Of a stretch of DNA of 64,000 nt, positions 26,894 to 34,380 are shown in pieces (within the stretch, counting starts at the first letter, position 1; each line of letters opens with the position of its first letter). The DNA comes from an uncultured Prevotellaceae bacterium (GTDB lineage: Bacteria > Bacteroidota > Bacteroidia > Bacteroidales > Muribaculaceae). The stretch lies in NCBI GenBank assembly GCA_905207705.1, contig CAJLMA010000006.1:119789-183788 (forward strand). The letters run 5' to 3'. The notes beneath the pieces are model-generated. The model was not told the DNA's origin, ran no database searches, and saw only the letters and a program-made list of their open reading frames with translations. A program made the translations under genes and the position numbers.

Positions 26894-27595
26894 ATGAAAA
26901 AATTAGTCGTATCGACGGGTGCAGGCATAAGTGCCGAAAGTGGATTGTCGACATTTCGTGACGCAGGCGGTCTTTGGGAACAATATCCGGTGATGCAGGT
27001 GGCAAGCGCCGACGGTTTCCGCCGCGACCCTGCGTTGATTCACAAATTCTACAACGACCGCCGCAAGCAGCTGGCAAACGCCATGCCAAATGCCGCACAT
27101 TACGGGCTTAAAGAACTTGAAAAATACTTTGACGTGAGAATCATAACACAAAACGTCGACGACCTGCACGAGCGTGCCGGAAGCTCGCATGTGCTGCACT
27201 TGCACGGCGAACTCATGAAAGTGCGTTCTATCAAGAATCCCAATCATATATATGACATACGCGACGTGACCGGAGGTAGCCTTGAGACATCGGTCGATAC
27301 TATCGACAAATATGGCGACCACATAAGGCCGCACATCGTATTTTTCCAAGAACCGGTCCCTAACTTTGAAGCAGCAGCGATGCTCGTGCGGGATGCTGAC
27401 ATATTTGTCGTAATCGGCACATCGTTTGCAGTATATCCGGCAGCCGGGCTTGTATCTTATGTCAGAAAAGGTGTTCCCATCTATTATATCGACCCCAATC
27501 CGGCACCAACGGGAATGCTCCCTGTAACCGTGATAAAAAAGACGGCTACCGAAGGGGTAAAGGAATTAATCGGATTGCTGGGAAACGGTCAATGA
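26894..27595 (+). CDS. cobB: NAD-dependent protein deacylase, sirtuin family (CobB-like)
   Basis: A 233-residue sirtuin that should remove acyl groups from protein lysines using NAD+. Motifs: NAD loop TGAGISAESGLSTFRDAGG (about 8-26), QNVDDLHERAGS (about 86-97), catalytic His at about 104 in LHLHGEL, and GTSFAVYPAAGL. Tyr53 and Arg56 in KFYNDRRKQL match the YxxR pair of class III sirtuins (SIRT5, E. coli CobB) that recognise succinyl or malonyl lysine. The four zinc-binding cysteines of classical sirtuins are missing; no Cys is present in the protein at all. The length is normal, so this is a small-domain variant, not a truncation. The gene stands alone on the plus strand. Substrate preference is inferred. 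Confidence 0.9.
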   Translation: MKKLVVSTGAGISAESGLSTFRDAGGLWEQYPVMQVASADGFRRDPALIHKFYNDRRKQLANAMPNAAHYGLKELEKYFDVRIITQNVDDLHERAGSSHVLHLHGELMKVRSIKNPNHIYDIRDVTGGSLETSVDTIDKYGDHIRPHIVFFQEPVPNFEAAAMLVRDADIFVVIGTSFAVYPAAGLVSYVRKGVPIYYIDPNPAPTGMLPVTVIKKTATEGVKELIGLLGNGQ

Positions 27596-27678
27596 CACAC
27601 TGCGGCAATACCTTTGAGACCTGCGCTACCAAACCGGTTATACATTGATTGGCAATTTGCAAATATTAACGACTCAAC

Positions 27679-27710
27679 TTGTTATTTTTTTTTAAAATAG
27701 CATACCTTTG
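27679..27710 (+). promoter_or_regulatory. Promoter of the psd gene
   Basis: TTG (27679-27681), 21 bases, then TACCTTTG (27703-27710): a close match to the Bacteroidetes sigma factor consensus, 29 bases before the psd ATG. Confidence 0.7.
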
Positions 27711-27739
27711 TACTTGTATTTACACCCTAACAAATAGTG

Positions 27740-28405
27740 ATGAAAGTCAAAATACACCGCGAAGGTCTTAACATACTGGTAGTACTGCTTTTCATACTGC
27801 TGATGATAAACATTCCGGCCTATATCTTTATAGAATATAAGATAATACCCATCATATTCATTTCGATATCGGCCATAATGTTTTTGTTGGCTGCCAACTT
27901 CTTCAGAAGCCCGCGCAGGCATTTCAAGGGAAATCCCGAGAATGCCGTCCTCGCCTCGGCCGATGGTAAAATCGTAGCCCTCGAAGAAGTATATGAAGAC
28001 GAGTACTTGCACCGTAACGTCATACAGCTTTCAATATTCATGTCAGTTTTCAACGTCCATGCCAACTGGCCGTCGGTTGAAGGCAAAGTGACATATGTAA
28101 AGCATCATTCCGGGCGATTCCTCGCAGCATATTTGCCTAAGTCGAGCAGCGAAAACGAACGTTCTACAATAGTCATAAAGACTCCCGGAGGGACCGAGGT
28201 GCTCATGCGGCAAATCGCAGGGGCAATTGCTCGACGCATAGTTACATATGCCGAGCCGGGCGACGAGGTGACTCTTGACCAACATATAGGATTCATAAAA
28301 TTTGGATCGAGGGTAGACATATTCCTGCCGCTCGATGCCGAAATACTTGTAAAACTTGGAGACAAAACCATTGGAGGCATAACTCAAGTGGCCCGTTTGA
28401 AATAA
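27740..28405 (+). CDS. psd: Phosphatidylserine decarboxylase proenzyme (short, PSD-A type)
   Basis: A 221-residue inner-membrane enzyme that converts phosphatidylserine to phosphatidylethanolamine. The start is the ATG at 27740; the GTG just before it is unlikely. Two N-terminal hydrophobic helices (about 10-55) are followed by the catalytic domain with NPENAVLASADGKIVALEE, IFMSVFNVHANWPSVEGKV and, near the C-terminus, IKFGSRVDIF. Cleavage between Gly and Ser of that GS pair would make the pyruvoyl cofactor on the small subunit. A consensus promoter lies upstream and pssA follows 68 bases downstream, so substrate-making and substrate-using enzymes are together. Confidence 0.95.
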   Translation: MKVKIHREGLNILVVLLFILLMINIPAYIFIEYKIIPIIFISISAIMFLLAANFFRSPRRHFKGNPENAVLASADGKIVALEEVYEDEYLHRNVIQLSIFMSVFNVHANWPSVEGKVTYVKHHSGRFLAAYLPKSSSENERSTIVIKTPGGTEVLMRQIAGAIARRIVTYAEPGDEVTLDQHIGFIKFGSRVDIFLPLDAEILVKLGDKTIGGITQVARLK

Positions 28406-28473
28406 CACGAAGCGGGACATTTGCTATCATCCTTGATGACTTAAATTACATAAACCTGCATTTTCTTAAATGT

Positions 28474-29232
28474 ATGAACCTGCTTGAATCAATAAAAAAC
28501 AACATACCTAATACGATAACATGCTTGAACCTGCTGTCGGGAGCTGTAGCATGTGTACTTGCCACTTCCGGAAATGAGCACATAGGCGGAGAACCCGGCA
28601 ATCTGGCCTACTACCAGCTGTCATTCTGCATGATTGCCGCCGCGGCAGTATTTGATTTCCTCGACGGATTCGCAGCAAGGCTGTTAAACGCAGTATCCTC
28701 GATAGGCAAAGAACTCGATTCGCTGTCCGATTGTGTCAGCTTCGGCCTTGCTCCGGCATTCATCATATATTTCATGATGCAAGACACCTTCCCCGGCTCT
28801 TGGGTAGCATACACGGCTCCGCTGATAGCCGTGTTCGGAGCCGTCAGACTCGCGCGATTCAACGTCGATGCCACTCAAGCCTCATCGTTCGTCGGCCTGC
28901 CAATTCCGGCCAATGCCATCTTCTGGATAGGATTCTGCGATTGGTTCTACGCAGCCAACGCACCTGCAGCAATGCCAGGACTTGAATACTTGACTCTTGC
29001 ATTTATCATTATAATGAGCTTGATGATGGTAAGCCAAATGCGCATGTTCTCACTGAAATTCAAGAATTACGGATTCAAGGACAATTACCACAGATACTTG
29101 CTCATAGTAGCCACCATATTGTCGATAATTATTTTCAAATTGCCGGGACTTGCATGCTCCATAGTCATATACATGGTTCTTGCAGTAATATTTCGCCAAA
29201 AGGAACTCGACGCATTGAAGCAGTCACACTGA
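28474..29232 (+). CDS. pssA: CDP-diacylglycerol--serine O-phosphatidyltransferase
   Basis: A 252-residue polytopic membrane enzyme joining serine to CDP-diacylglycerol to give phosphatidylserine, the substrate of the upstream psd product. The CDP-alcohol phosphotransferase signature DFLDGFAARLLNAVSSIGKE plus the following LDSLSD supplies the conserved Asp residues (pattern DGxxAR, then G, D and D). About six to eight hydrophobic helices are visible. A hairpin (CGGTTAA at 29245-29251 with TTAACCG at 29262-29268) without a T-run follows the stop. Confidence 0.95.
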   Translation: MNLLESIKNNIPNTITCLNLLSGAVACVLATSGNEHIGGEPGNLAYYQLSFCMIAAAAVFDFLDGFAARLLNAVSSIGKELDSLSDCVSFGLAPAFIIYFMMQDTFPGSWVAYTAPLIAVFGAVRLARFNVDATQASSFVGLPIPANAIFWIGFCDWFYAANAPAAMPGLEYLTLAFIIIMSLMMVSQMRMFSLKFKNYGFKDNYHRYLLIVATILSIIIFKLPGLACSIVIYMVLAVIFRQKELDALKQSH

Positions 29233-29353
29233 CAATGCATCTGACGGTTAAACGACAGAAGTTAACCGACATTCAAGAATGGCACATTATTTGTCATATT
29301 GACACTTAGAAGGAGTGCCATCACATCCAACACATCTTTAACAACAAGACAAC

Positions 29354-29695
29354 ATGGAACTATTTATTATACTACTCATCATACTCATCCTTTTACTGTT
29401 TCCAGTACTGAAAGCGAGTTTCAAGATATGGATGCAAATGAGGCAGATGAAAAAAAACTTTGAAGCTGCCGGGCAGCGTTCGACATACGACAATTCCGGC
29501 TATGGGCGCTATTATGGCTCCTCGGCCGACAGCAACAGGCATCACCAACGGCACTCAAGGAAAATATTCTCGTCGAGTGATGGAGAATATGTGGACTTTG
29601 AAGAAATTTTTGAAGAAAGGGTCGTTTCGGAATACACCGAAACACGCGATGTCGAACCGCGTGTTTCAGACGCAAAGTATGAAGAAATAAGATAA
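29354..29695 (+). CDS. DUF4834 family small membrane protein
   Basis: A 113-residue protein with one N-terminal hydrophobic helix (about 2-25, LFIILLIILILLLFPVL), a basic stretch (QMRQMKKNF), a Tyr/Gly/Ser/His-rich middle, and a conserved acidic motif SSDGEYVDFEEIFEE. This layout matches DUF4834, a Bacteroidetes family of unknown function. It lies 121 bases after pssA, on the same strand, and ends 17 bases from the convergent gene at 29713, with no terminator visible in that gap. A role at the membrane is all that can be said. Confidence 0.75.
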   Translation: MELFIILLIILILLLFPVLKASFKIWMQMRQMKKNFEAAGQRSTYDNSGYGRYYGSSADSNRHHQRHSRKIFSSSDGEYVDFEEIFEERVVSEYTETRDVEPRVSDAKYEEIR

Positions 29696-29712
29696 GAGGC
29701 TCAGTTCCATGC

Positions 29713-30153
29713 TCATTCGAGAGCAAGCATCTGCTTTATGCGAGACTCGGTCGACATCTGCACCGATTTGTTCTCTTCAATTTCCACATCAAATGCCGAG
29801 CCTTTCAAAAATTCATACAGGACTGTTTTCACAATAGCCTTCTCAAACAGTTCCCGCAACAAGTCGCAGCGCACCGCTCCAAGCCGCAAAGGCACTTTCA
29901 TTAAAATTGTAGTCACATCGCCGCTTGTCGAGACCGAAGCCACATAACCTGCAAGCCTGCCACACAACGACAAACAAGCCTCGCGAACTTTAACGGAGAC
30001 AAGTTCTCGCACATTACAACTGTCAAACAACAATGTGGCCGCATCATCTCCGTGCGGCTTTGAAGCAATGCTCAATGCCAGTTCAGCCATTACGCTTTTC
30101 ATTAGTTCGACCACGTCAATACTTATTGTAAATTCAATCATATTCATATCCAT
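29713..30153 (-). CDS. Unrecognised protein, third gene of a small cassette
   Basis: A 146-residue protein without signal peptide or membrane helix. It begins with a beta-type segment (MIEFTISIDVVELMKSVM), has a middle helix with two Cys (REACLSLCGRL), a second strand (TTILMKVPLRL), and a C-terminal Glu/Lys-rich tail (SRIKQMLALE). The general plan recalls small structural proteins of Bacteroides prophages, but I do not recognise the family. It is the last gene of a three-gene run (31006 to 29713), 15 bases after the lipoprotein gene, and is convergent with the DUF4834 gene. ATG at 30151-30153; internal ATGs at codons 3 and 5 are possible. Confidence 0.6.
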   Translation of the reverse strand: MDMNMIEFTISIDVVELMKSVMAELALSIASKPHGDDAATLLFDSCNVRELVSVKVREACLSLCGRLAGYVASVSTSGDVTTILMKVPLRLGAVRCDLLRELFEKAIVKTVLYEFLKGSAFDVEIEENKSVQMSTESRIKQMLALE

Positions 30154-30168
30154 AACCTTATTTTACAA

Positions 30169-30612
30169 TCAATTACGCTTTATCCTAAATGCAAGAAATG
30201 TCAGCAATGCCGTCACGGCAACTGCGACAATTACCCACCAACGATTCATATAAGCCGTTTCGATTTCCGTATCGGCCTTTGAAACAGCATGTCCTGCAAC
30301 AGTCAAGCATTCGCTTGCCACGGCACTGTCTCTGCGGCAGGCGGTTAAGTCTTGCTTGCCATCAAGGACAATTCTGCGATACAACTTGACATGCGACGCC
30401 ATTCCCGAATCGGCATGAGCTACGGAATCGGGGTAGAAATACCATTCATCCACCCTCACTTTCAAGTCACCCGCCGACTTTAGCATTGTTTTCGCCACCG
30501 AAGAAACTGTAACAGTATCACCAATGCCTACAACAGTCGCCGATGTTGCCATCCTACTGCTGTGGCACGACACCGTTAATGCGACAAGAACGCTTATCGC
30601 CACAACCTTCAT
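30169..30612 (-). CDS. Small lipoprotein with C-terminal membrane helix, second gene of cassette
   Basis: A 147-residue protein with the start at the ATG at 30610-30612 (MKVVAISVLVALTVSCHSS), giving a clear lipoprotein signal with lipidation at about Cys16. The body is a charged, probably helical region, followed by one C-terminal transmembrane helix (WWVIVAVAVTALLTFLAF) and a short basic end (RIKRN). A lipid anchor at one end and a membrane helix at the other would let it tie two membranes or fold back on one. This resembles lipoproteins next to lysis genes of Bacteroides prophages (recollection, not tested). It overlaps the preceding gene by 59 bases. Confidence 0.65.
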   Translation of the reverse strand: MKVVAISVLVALTVSCHSSRMATSATVVGIGDTVTVSSVAKTMLKSAGDLKVRVDEWYFYPDSVAHADSGMASHVKLYRRIVLDGKQDLTACRRDSAVASECLTVAGHAVSKADTEIETAYMNRWWVIVAVAVTALLTFLAFRIKRN

Positions 30613-31006
30613 GACACAGCTTGTATAGATACCTGTATGCATAAACCTCCGATATATAATACCTTGACGCACGTTCATTCACCAATACCCTTGCCAGCGC
30701 GTTGTGCATGGCAAGTCCGGGATTGTCGGCCATCGTCTTCCTGACTTTTTCATGAATCTCTTTCCACATCTGCTGTTTCAGCATAGTTTTCTTCGATACC
30801 TTGCCGGTCGTGTTTAGCTTCATCATAATGTTATACGCATGGTCAAAACAAACATAATAATGTGGTTTCCCTTCAAGCAGCACGAGCCTGACAATCTCTT
30901 TTCGGTTCAAAGGCTTGTCGCTTTCAAATGCCTCATGTAATTTTTCACGGTAATCGCGCAACAATTCTTTGTTACGCAACATTGTCATTCTTCTTTTTTC
31001 ATTCAT
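30554..31006 (-). CDS. Unrecognised basic protein, first gene of cassette
   Basis: A 150-residue protein, strongly basic and helical, with no signal peptide. The N-terminal half (RNKELLRDYREKLHEAFESD, then RKEIVRLVLLEGKPHYYV) could hold a DNA-binding fold, but no standard helix-turn-helix is clear. It contains several Tyr/His-rich segments (RYYISEVYAYRYLYKLCHEG). ATG at 31004-31006. A near-perfect promoter lies at 31068-31100. Its 3' end overlaps the lipoprotein gene by 59 bases in another frame. No function is assigned. Confidence 0.6.
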   Translation of the reverse strand: MNEKRRMTMLRNKELLRDYREKLHEAFESDKPLNRKEIVRLVLLEGKPHYYVCFDHAYNIMMKLNTTGKVSKKTMLKQQMWKEIHEKVRKTMADNPGLAMHNALARVLVNERASRYYISEVYAYRYLYKLCHEGCGDKRSCRINGVVPQQ

Positions 31007-31067
31007 GGTTCAAATTTTGTTTTACACGGTACTAAGATTAAAACAGATTCCCATTTAAGAGCCGAAA

Positions 31068-31100
31068 CAAAGATAATGCATTTTGATGGTAATATGCAAA
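31068..31100 (-). promoter_or_regulatory. Consensus promoter of the three-gene cassette
   Basis: On the minus strand, TTTG (31097-31100), 21 bases, then TATCTTTG (31068-31075). This is a full match to the -33/-7 consensus and predicts a leader of about 55 bases. Confidence 0.7.
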
Positions 31101-31189
31101 TAAATTAAGGTAAATATACCATAATATAATTTTTCATTGTACCATTCTCCGTGAGTCCCATGCTATTGAACGCTACCGACAAGACATGA

Positions 31190-31239
31190 AAAAATAAACA
31201 AGCTCATTTTTCCCATTGCGCTCAACTTTCACTATATTT
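31190..31239. repeat. 50-bp direct repeat, copy 1 (promoter duplication)
   Basis: Identical over 50 bases to 31270-31319, offset exactly 80 bases with a 30-base spacer. It begins AAAAATAAACAAGCTC and ends in CACTATATTT. In this copy the next base is C, so the -7 box reads TATATTTC and is probably broken. Confidence 0.97.
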
Positions 31240-31269
31240 CCATAATATAGGATGCGTCTCGGCATTGTG

Positions 31270-31319
31270 AAAAATAAACAAGCTCATTTTTCCCATTGCG
31301 CTCAACTTTCACTATATTT
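31270..31319. repeat. 50-bp direct repeat, copy 2 (carries the intact promoter box)
   Basis: Second copy. Here the base after the repeat is G, completing TATATTTG at 31313-31320 ahead of the TPR gene at 31353. The rest of the 31101-31189 interval holds no gene that I can see. Confidence 0.97.
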
Positions 31320-31320
31320 G
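31313..31320 (+). promoter_or_regulatory. Promoter -7 box for the TPR/outer-membrane protein operon
   Basis: TATATTTG matches TAnnTTTG, 32 bases before the ATG. A TTG (31296-31298) lies upstream at a spacing of only 14 bases, so the -33 element is unclear. Confidence 0.5.
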
Positions 31321-31352
31321 CCGGAAGATTACTACCACAATTACATTAAGAT

Positions 31353-34300
31353 ATGAAAATTGGCGCAGTATTATTAGGCATTTGCCTGGCCATGCCTTCA
31401 ATTGCCTCTGCTCACATGAACATAAAATTGGCTTCACCGCAAGGCTACTTGTCGCGAGGCATATTGATGCACGCAAACAAGAACATGGTAGGAGCCATCG
31501 ACCAATTGGCACACACCTACATGATGGATGCAGGAGATGGTTCTCGCGAAACGGTCGACTTGCTGATAGCGTTAAGCACCTTTGAACGTGGCGACAGCAA
31601 CTGCATAGAATTGTTTGAACGGTTTATCGCAAACCACCCGACATCGGTAAATGTGCCTCTTGCGTGGGCAAAAATAGGAGACTCCTACTTCTACAAAGGC
31701 ATGTTTGGCGAGGCCATCGTGGCTTATGAGAACACAGACCCTTCGATATTCACCGGCGAATATAAATCGGACCTCATATACCGCAAAGGATACTCATTGC
31801 TGAAACTTGCTGAATATGACCGCGCCGCCGAACTGTTCAAACGCATATCCTCTACAAAACAGTATCGCGACGCAAGCATTTTTTATGAGGCGTATATCGA
31901 CTATGCAAACAAAAATTACGGCTCAGCTACCGATAAGTTTGAAAAACTTAACAAAAACTCCGAACTTGGCAAGGCTGCGCGGTATTACTTGTGCCAAATC
32001 CACTTCATTAACAACGATTATACCCGTGTCATCTCGCTCGGAAAGGAATTGATTGGCGAGTCGGAAGACAACATGGAGTATAACATGGAAATGCACCGAA
32101 TAATGGGCGAAAGCTACTACCATGACGGAAATGACGAAACAGCCGAAAGCCATCTTAAGCAATATTTCGACAATACATCCGACCCAGTGCGTTCCGCCTT
32201 GTACATTATGGGCGTACTCGACTACAGAAACCTTGAATACGACAACGCGATAGAACATCTCGGGCAGACTACAAACGAAGAAGACGCACTGTCACAAAGT
32301 TCATATCTATACATAGGACAGTCCTACCTTCGCACCGGCAACATGAATGCAGCATCAATTGCTTTTGAAAAGGCCCTTGAAATGCCATTCGACCGGGCAA
32401 TACAAGAAACGGCATTCTATAATTACGCCATAACCCAAAACGAAGGGGGACGCACTCCGTTCAACCGTTCGATAGACATTTTCGAACAATTCCTTAACAG
32501 ATTCCCCGGCTCGCGTTACGCCGATTCGGTGGAAGACTACCTCATAAATGCATACTTCACAAGCAACGATTACAATCGTGCACTGCAAAGCATTTCACAC
32601 ATAAGCCAGCCTTCGACCAAAGTTCTCGCAGCCAAGCAAAACGTGCTGTTCCAATTGGGAGTTCAAGCACTCTCTAATGAGGACACGAGCAATGCTGTCA
32701 GCTACTTTAACCAAGCTAAGGCAGTAGGGAAATATGACGCCGCAGTGTTAAATGAATGCGACCTATGGTTAGGCGAATGCTTATACAGGCAAGGCGCATA
32801 TGACAAGGCCGAGAAAAGCATAAACGCATTCATCCGCGCATCCGACAAAAGTAATACAAACCGTGCAATAGCATATTACAACCTTGGATACGCCCGATTC
32901 CAACAACGCAACTACGAAGATGCCCGCAACGCATTCAACGTGGCCATAAACAACCCGCATTTGCAAGCTTCGCTGAAGGCAGACGCCTTGAACCGCATAG
33001 GCGACACTTACTATTATGCACAAGACTATGCCACAGCAAGCAGCTACTATGAAATGGCCTATACGTCGGGAGGGGAATCAGCCGGCGACTACTCTTTGTA
33101 CCAAAAAGCAATGATGCTCGGACTGCAACGCGACTACAAAAGCAAAATAAACATGCTCGACCAGATGTTGCGCCAATACCCGAAATCTGCCCTTTGTCCG
33201 ACGGCCCTGTTGCAGAAAGCCGAGTCTTATGTCAACTTGGGCAACAACAAGTCGGCAATTGACACCTACAAGGTGCTGATGTCGCAATATCCAAACTCAC
33301 CCGACACGCGCAAAGGCATATTGCAACTCGCCATTACCGAGCGTAACGCAGGCAACACCGCCGACGCCATTGAAGCTTACAAGACAGTGATAACCCGTTA
33401 CCCCACCAGCGAAGAGGCCGCTGTGGCATCGGAAGACTTGAAACTGATGTATGCCGATGCCGGACAATTGCAGCAATACATCGACTTTATAAACAATGTT
33501 CCAAATGCACCTAAGATTGATGTAGATGACATAGACAGACTTGCCTTTGAGGCTGCCGAAAAGGCCTACTTGAAGAATAACACCGACATATCCAAGCTCG
33601 AAACATACATCAAGGAGCATCCCGACGGTGCATACATAGGCAAAGCCAGGTACTACATAGCCATAAGATGGTACAAAGACGGCAAGTATGATGACGCACT
33701 GGCTCTCATCAACAGCACTCTTGCATCGAGTGCCGATGCCACCTTTGCCGAAGATGCTTTAAGAATAAAGGGCGACATATTAATGAAACAAGGAAGTTTC
33801 AAAGATGCTCTCGACACATTCAAGGCTCTTGCACAGAAAGCATCAAAACAAGACAACATCATCAATGCCAACATAGGCATCATGCGTGCTGCCGAACAAC
33901 TTGGCATATACTCCGACATGCGTGAAAGTGCCGACAAGTTGTTGAAAATGGGCGGTCTGTCGGCCGAAGAGGAAAAAGAAGCCACATTCTGCCGCGCCAT
34001 GGCAAACCTCAACCTGAGTAACGGACGTGCTGCCGCCGATGATTTCAAAGCGTTGGTCAAGGATACGCGCAACATATATGGAGCTCGCGCGGCCTACGAG
34101 CTGGCCAATTACTACTTCTCCGGCAATGACAACGTGGCAGCCGAGGATGTTCTCAACAAGTTTATAGAAGAAGGCACACCGCATCAATACTGGCTGGCAA
34201 GAGGGTTTATCCTACTGGCCGACATATACCACAAAAAGGGTAACAATTTTGAAGCAATACAGTACCTCAAAAGTTTGAAAGAGAACTATCCTGGCGAAGA

Positions 34301-34364
34301 AGAAGACATTTATGAAATGATTGACACTCGCCTCAATGAATGGGAAAACGGTTCTAACAAATAA
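31353..34364 (+). CDS. Large periplasmic tetratricopeptide-repeat protein
   Basis: A 1003-residue exported protein. The signal peptide MKIGAVLLGICLAMPSIASA is cleaved by signal peptidase I. The rest is a solenoid of TPR units throughout (for example YRKGYSLLKLAEYDRAAELF, YLYIGQSYLRTGNMNAASIA, AYYNLGYARFQQRNYEDARN, LADIYHKKGNNFEAIQYLKS), with the W/L-G-Y-A-P spacing of TPR helices and subfamily features of Tol-Pal-associated repeats (RYPTSEEA). Such proteins scaffold envelope complexes. It is followed 16 bases later by a beta-barrel gene, so the pair probably acts together at the outer membrane. The exact role is unknown. The promoter region is duplicated upstream. Confidence 0.88.
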   Translation: MKIGAVLLGICLAMPSIASAHMNIKLASPQGYLSRGILMHANKNMVGAIDQLAHTYMMDAGDGSRETVDLLIALSTFERGDSNCIELFERFIANHPTSVNVPLAWAKIGDSYFYKGMFGEAIVAYENTDPSIFTGEYKSDLIYRKGYSLLKLAEYDRAAELFKRISSTKQYRDASIFYEAYIDYANKNYGSATDKFEKLNKNSELGKAARYYLCQIHFINNDYTRVISLGKELIGESEDNMEYNMEMHRIMGESYYHDGNDETAESHLKQYFDNTSDPVRSALYIMGVLDYRNLEYDNAIEHLGQTTNEEDALSQSSYLYIGQSYLRTGNMNAASIAFEKALEMPFDRAIQETAFYNYAITQNEGGRTPFNRSIDIFEQFLNRFPGSRYADSVEDYLINAYFTSNDYNRALQSISHISQPSTKVLAAKQNVLFQLGVQALSNEDTSNAVSYFNQAKAVGKYDAAVLNECDLWLGECLYRQGAYDKAEKSINAFIRASDKSNTNRAIAYYNLGYARFQQRNYEDARNAFNVAINNPHLQASLKADALNRIGDTYYYAQDYATASSYYEMAYTSGGESAGDYSLYQKAMMLGLQRDYKSKINMLDQMLRQYPKSALCPTALLQKAESYVNLGNNKSAIDTYKVLMSQYPNSPDTRKGILQLAITERNAGNTADAIEAYKTVITRYPTSEEAAVASEDLKLMYADAGQLQQYIDFINNVPNAPKIDVDDIDRLAFEAAEKAYLKNNTDISKLETYIKEHPDGAYIGKARYYIAIRWYKDGKYDDALALINSTLASSADATFAEDALRIKGDILMKQGSFKDALDTFKALAQKASKQDNIINANIGIMRAAEQLGIYSDMRESADKLLKMGGLSAEEEKEATFCRAMANLNLSNGRAAADDFKALVKDTRNIYGARAAYELANYYFSGNDNVAAEDVLNKFIEEGTPHQYWLARGFILLADIYHKKGNNFEAIQYLKSLKENYPGEEEDIYEMIDTRLNEWENGSNK

Positions 34365-34380
34365 ATTAGCACACACAGAC

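Noticed and set aside
29245..29268. Hairpin after pssA as a terminator
   Set aside because: The 7-base stem has no T-run; the DUF4834 gene may still be co-transcribed.
31190..31319. CRISPR-like repeat-spacer-repeat (50-base repeats, 30-base spacer)
   Set aside because: Only two copies, no cas genes, and the repeat ends in the promoter box of the next gene, so promoter duplication explains it better.
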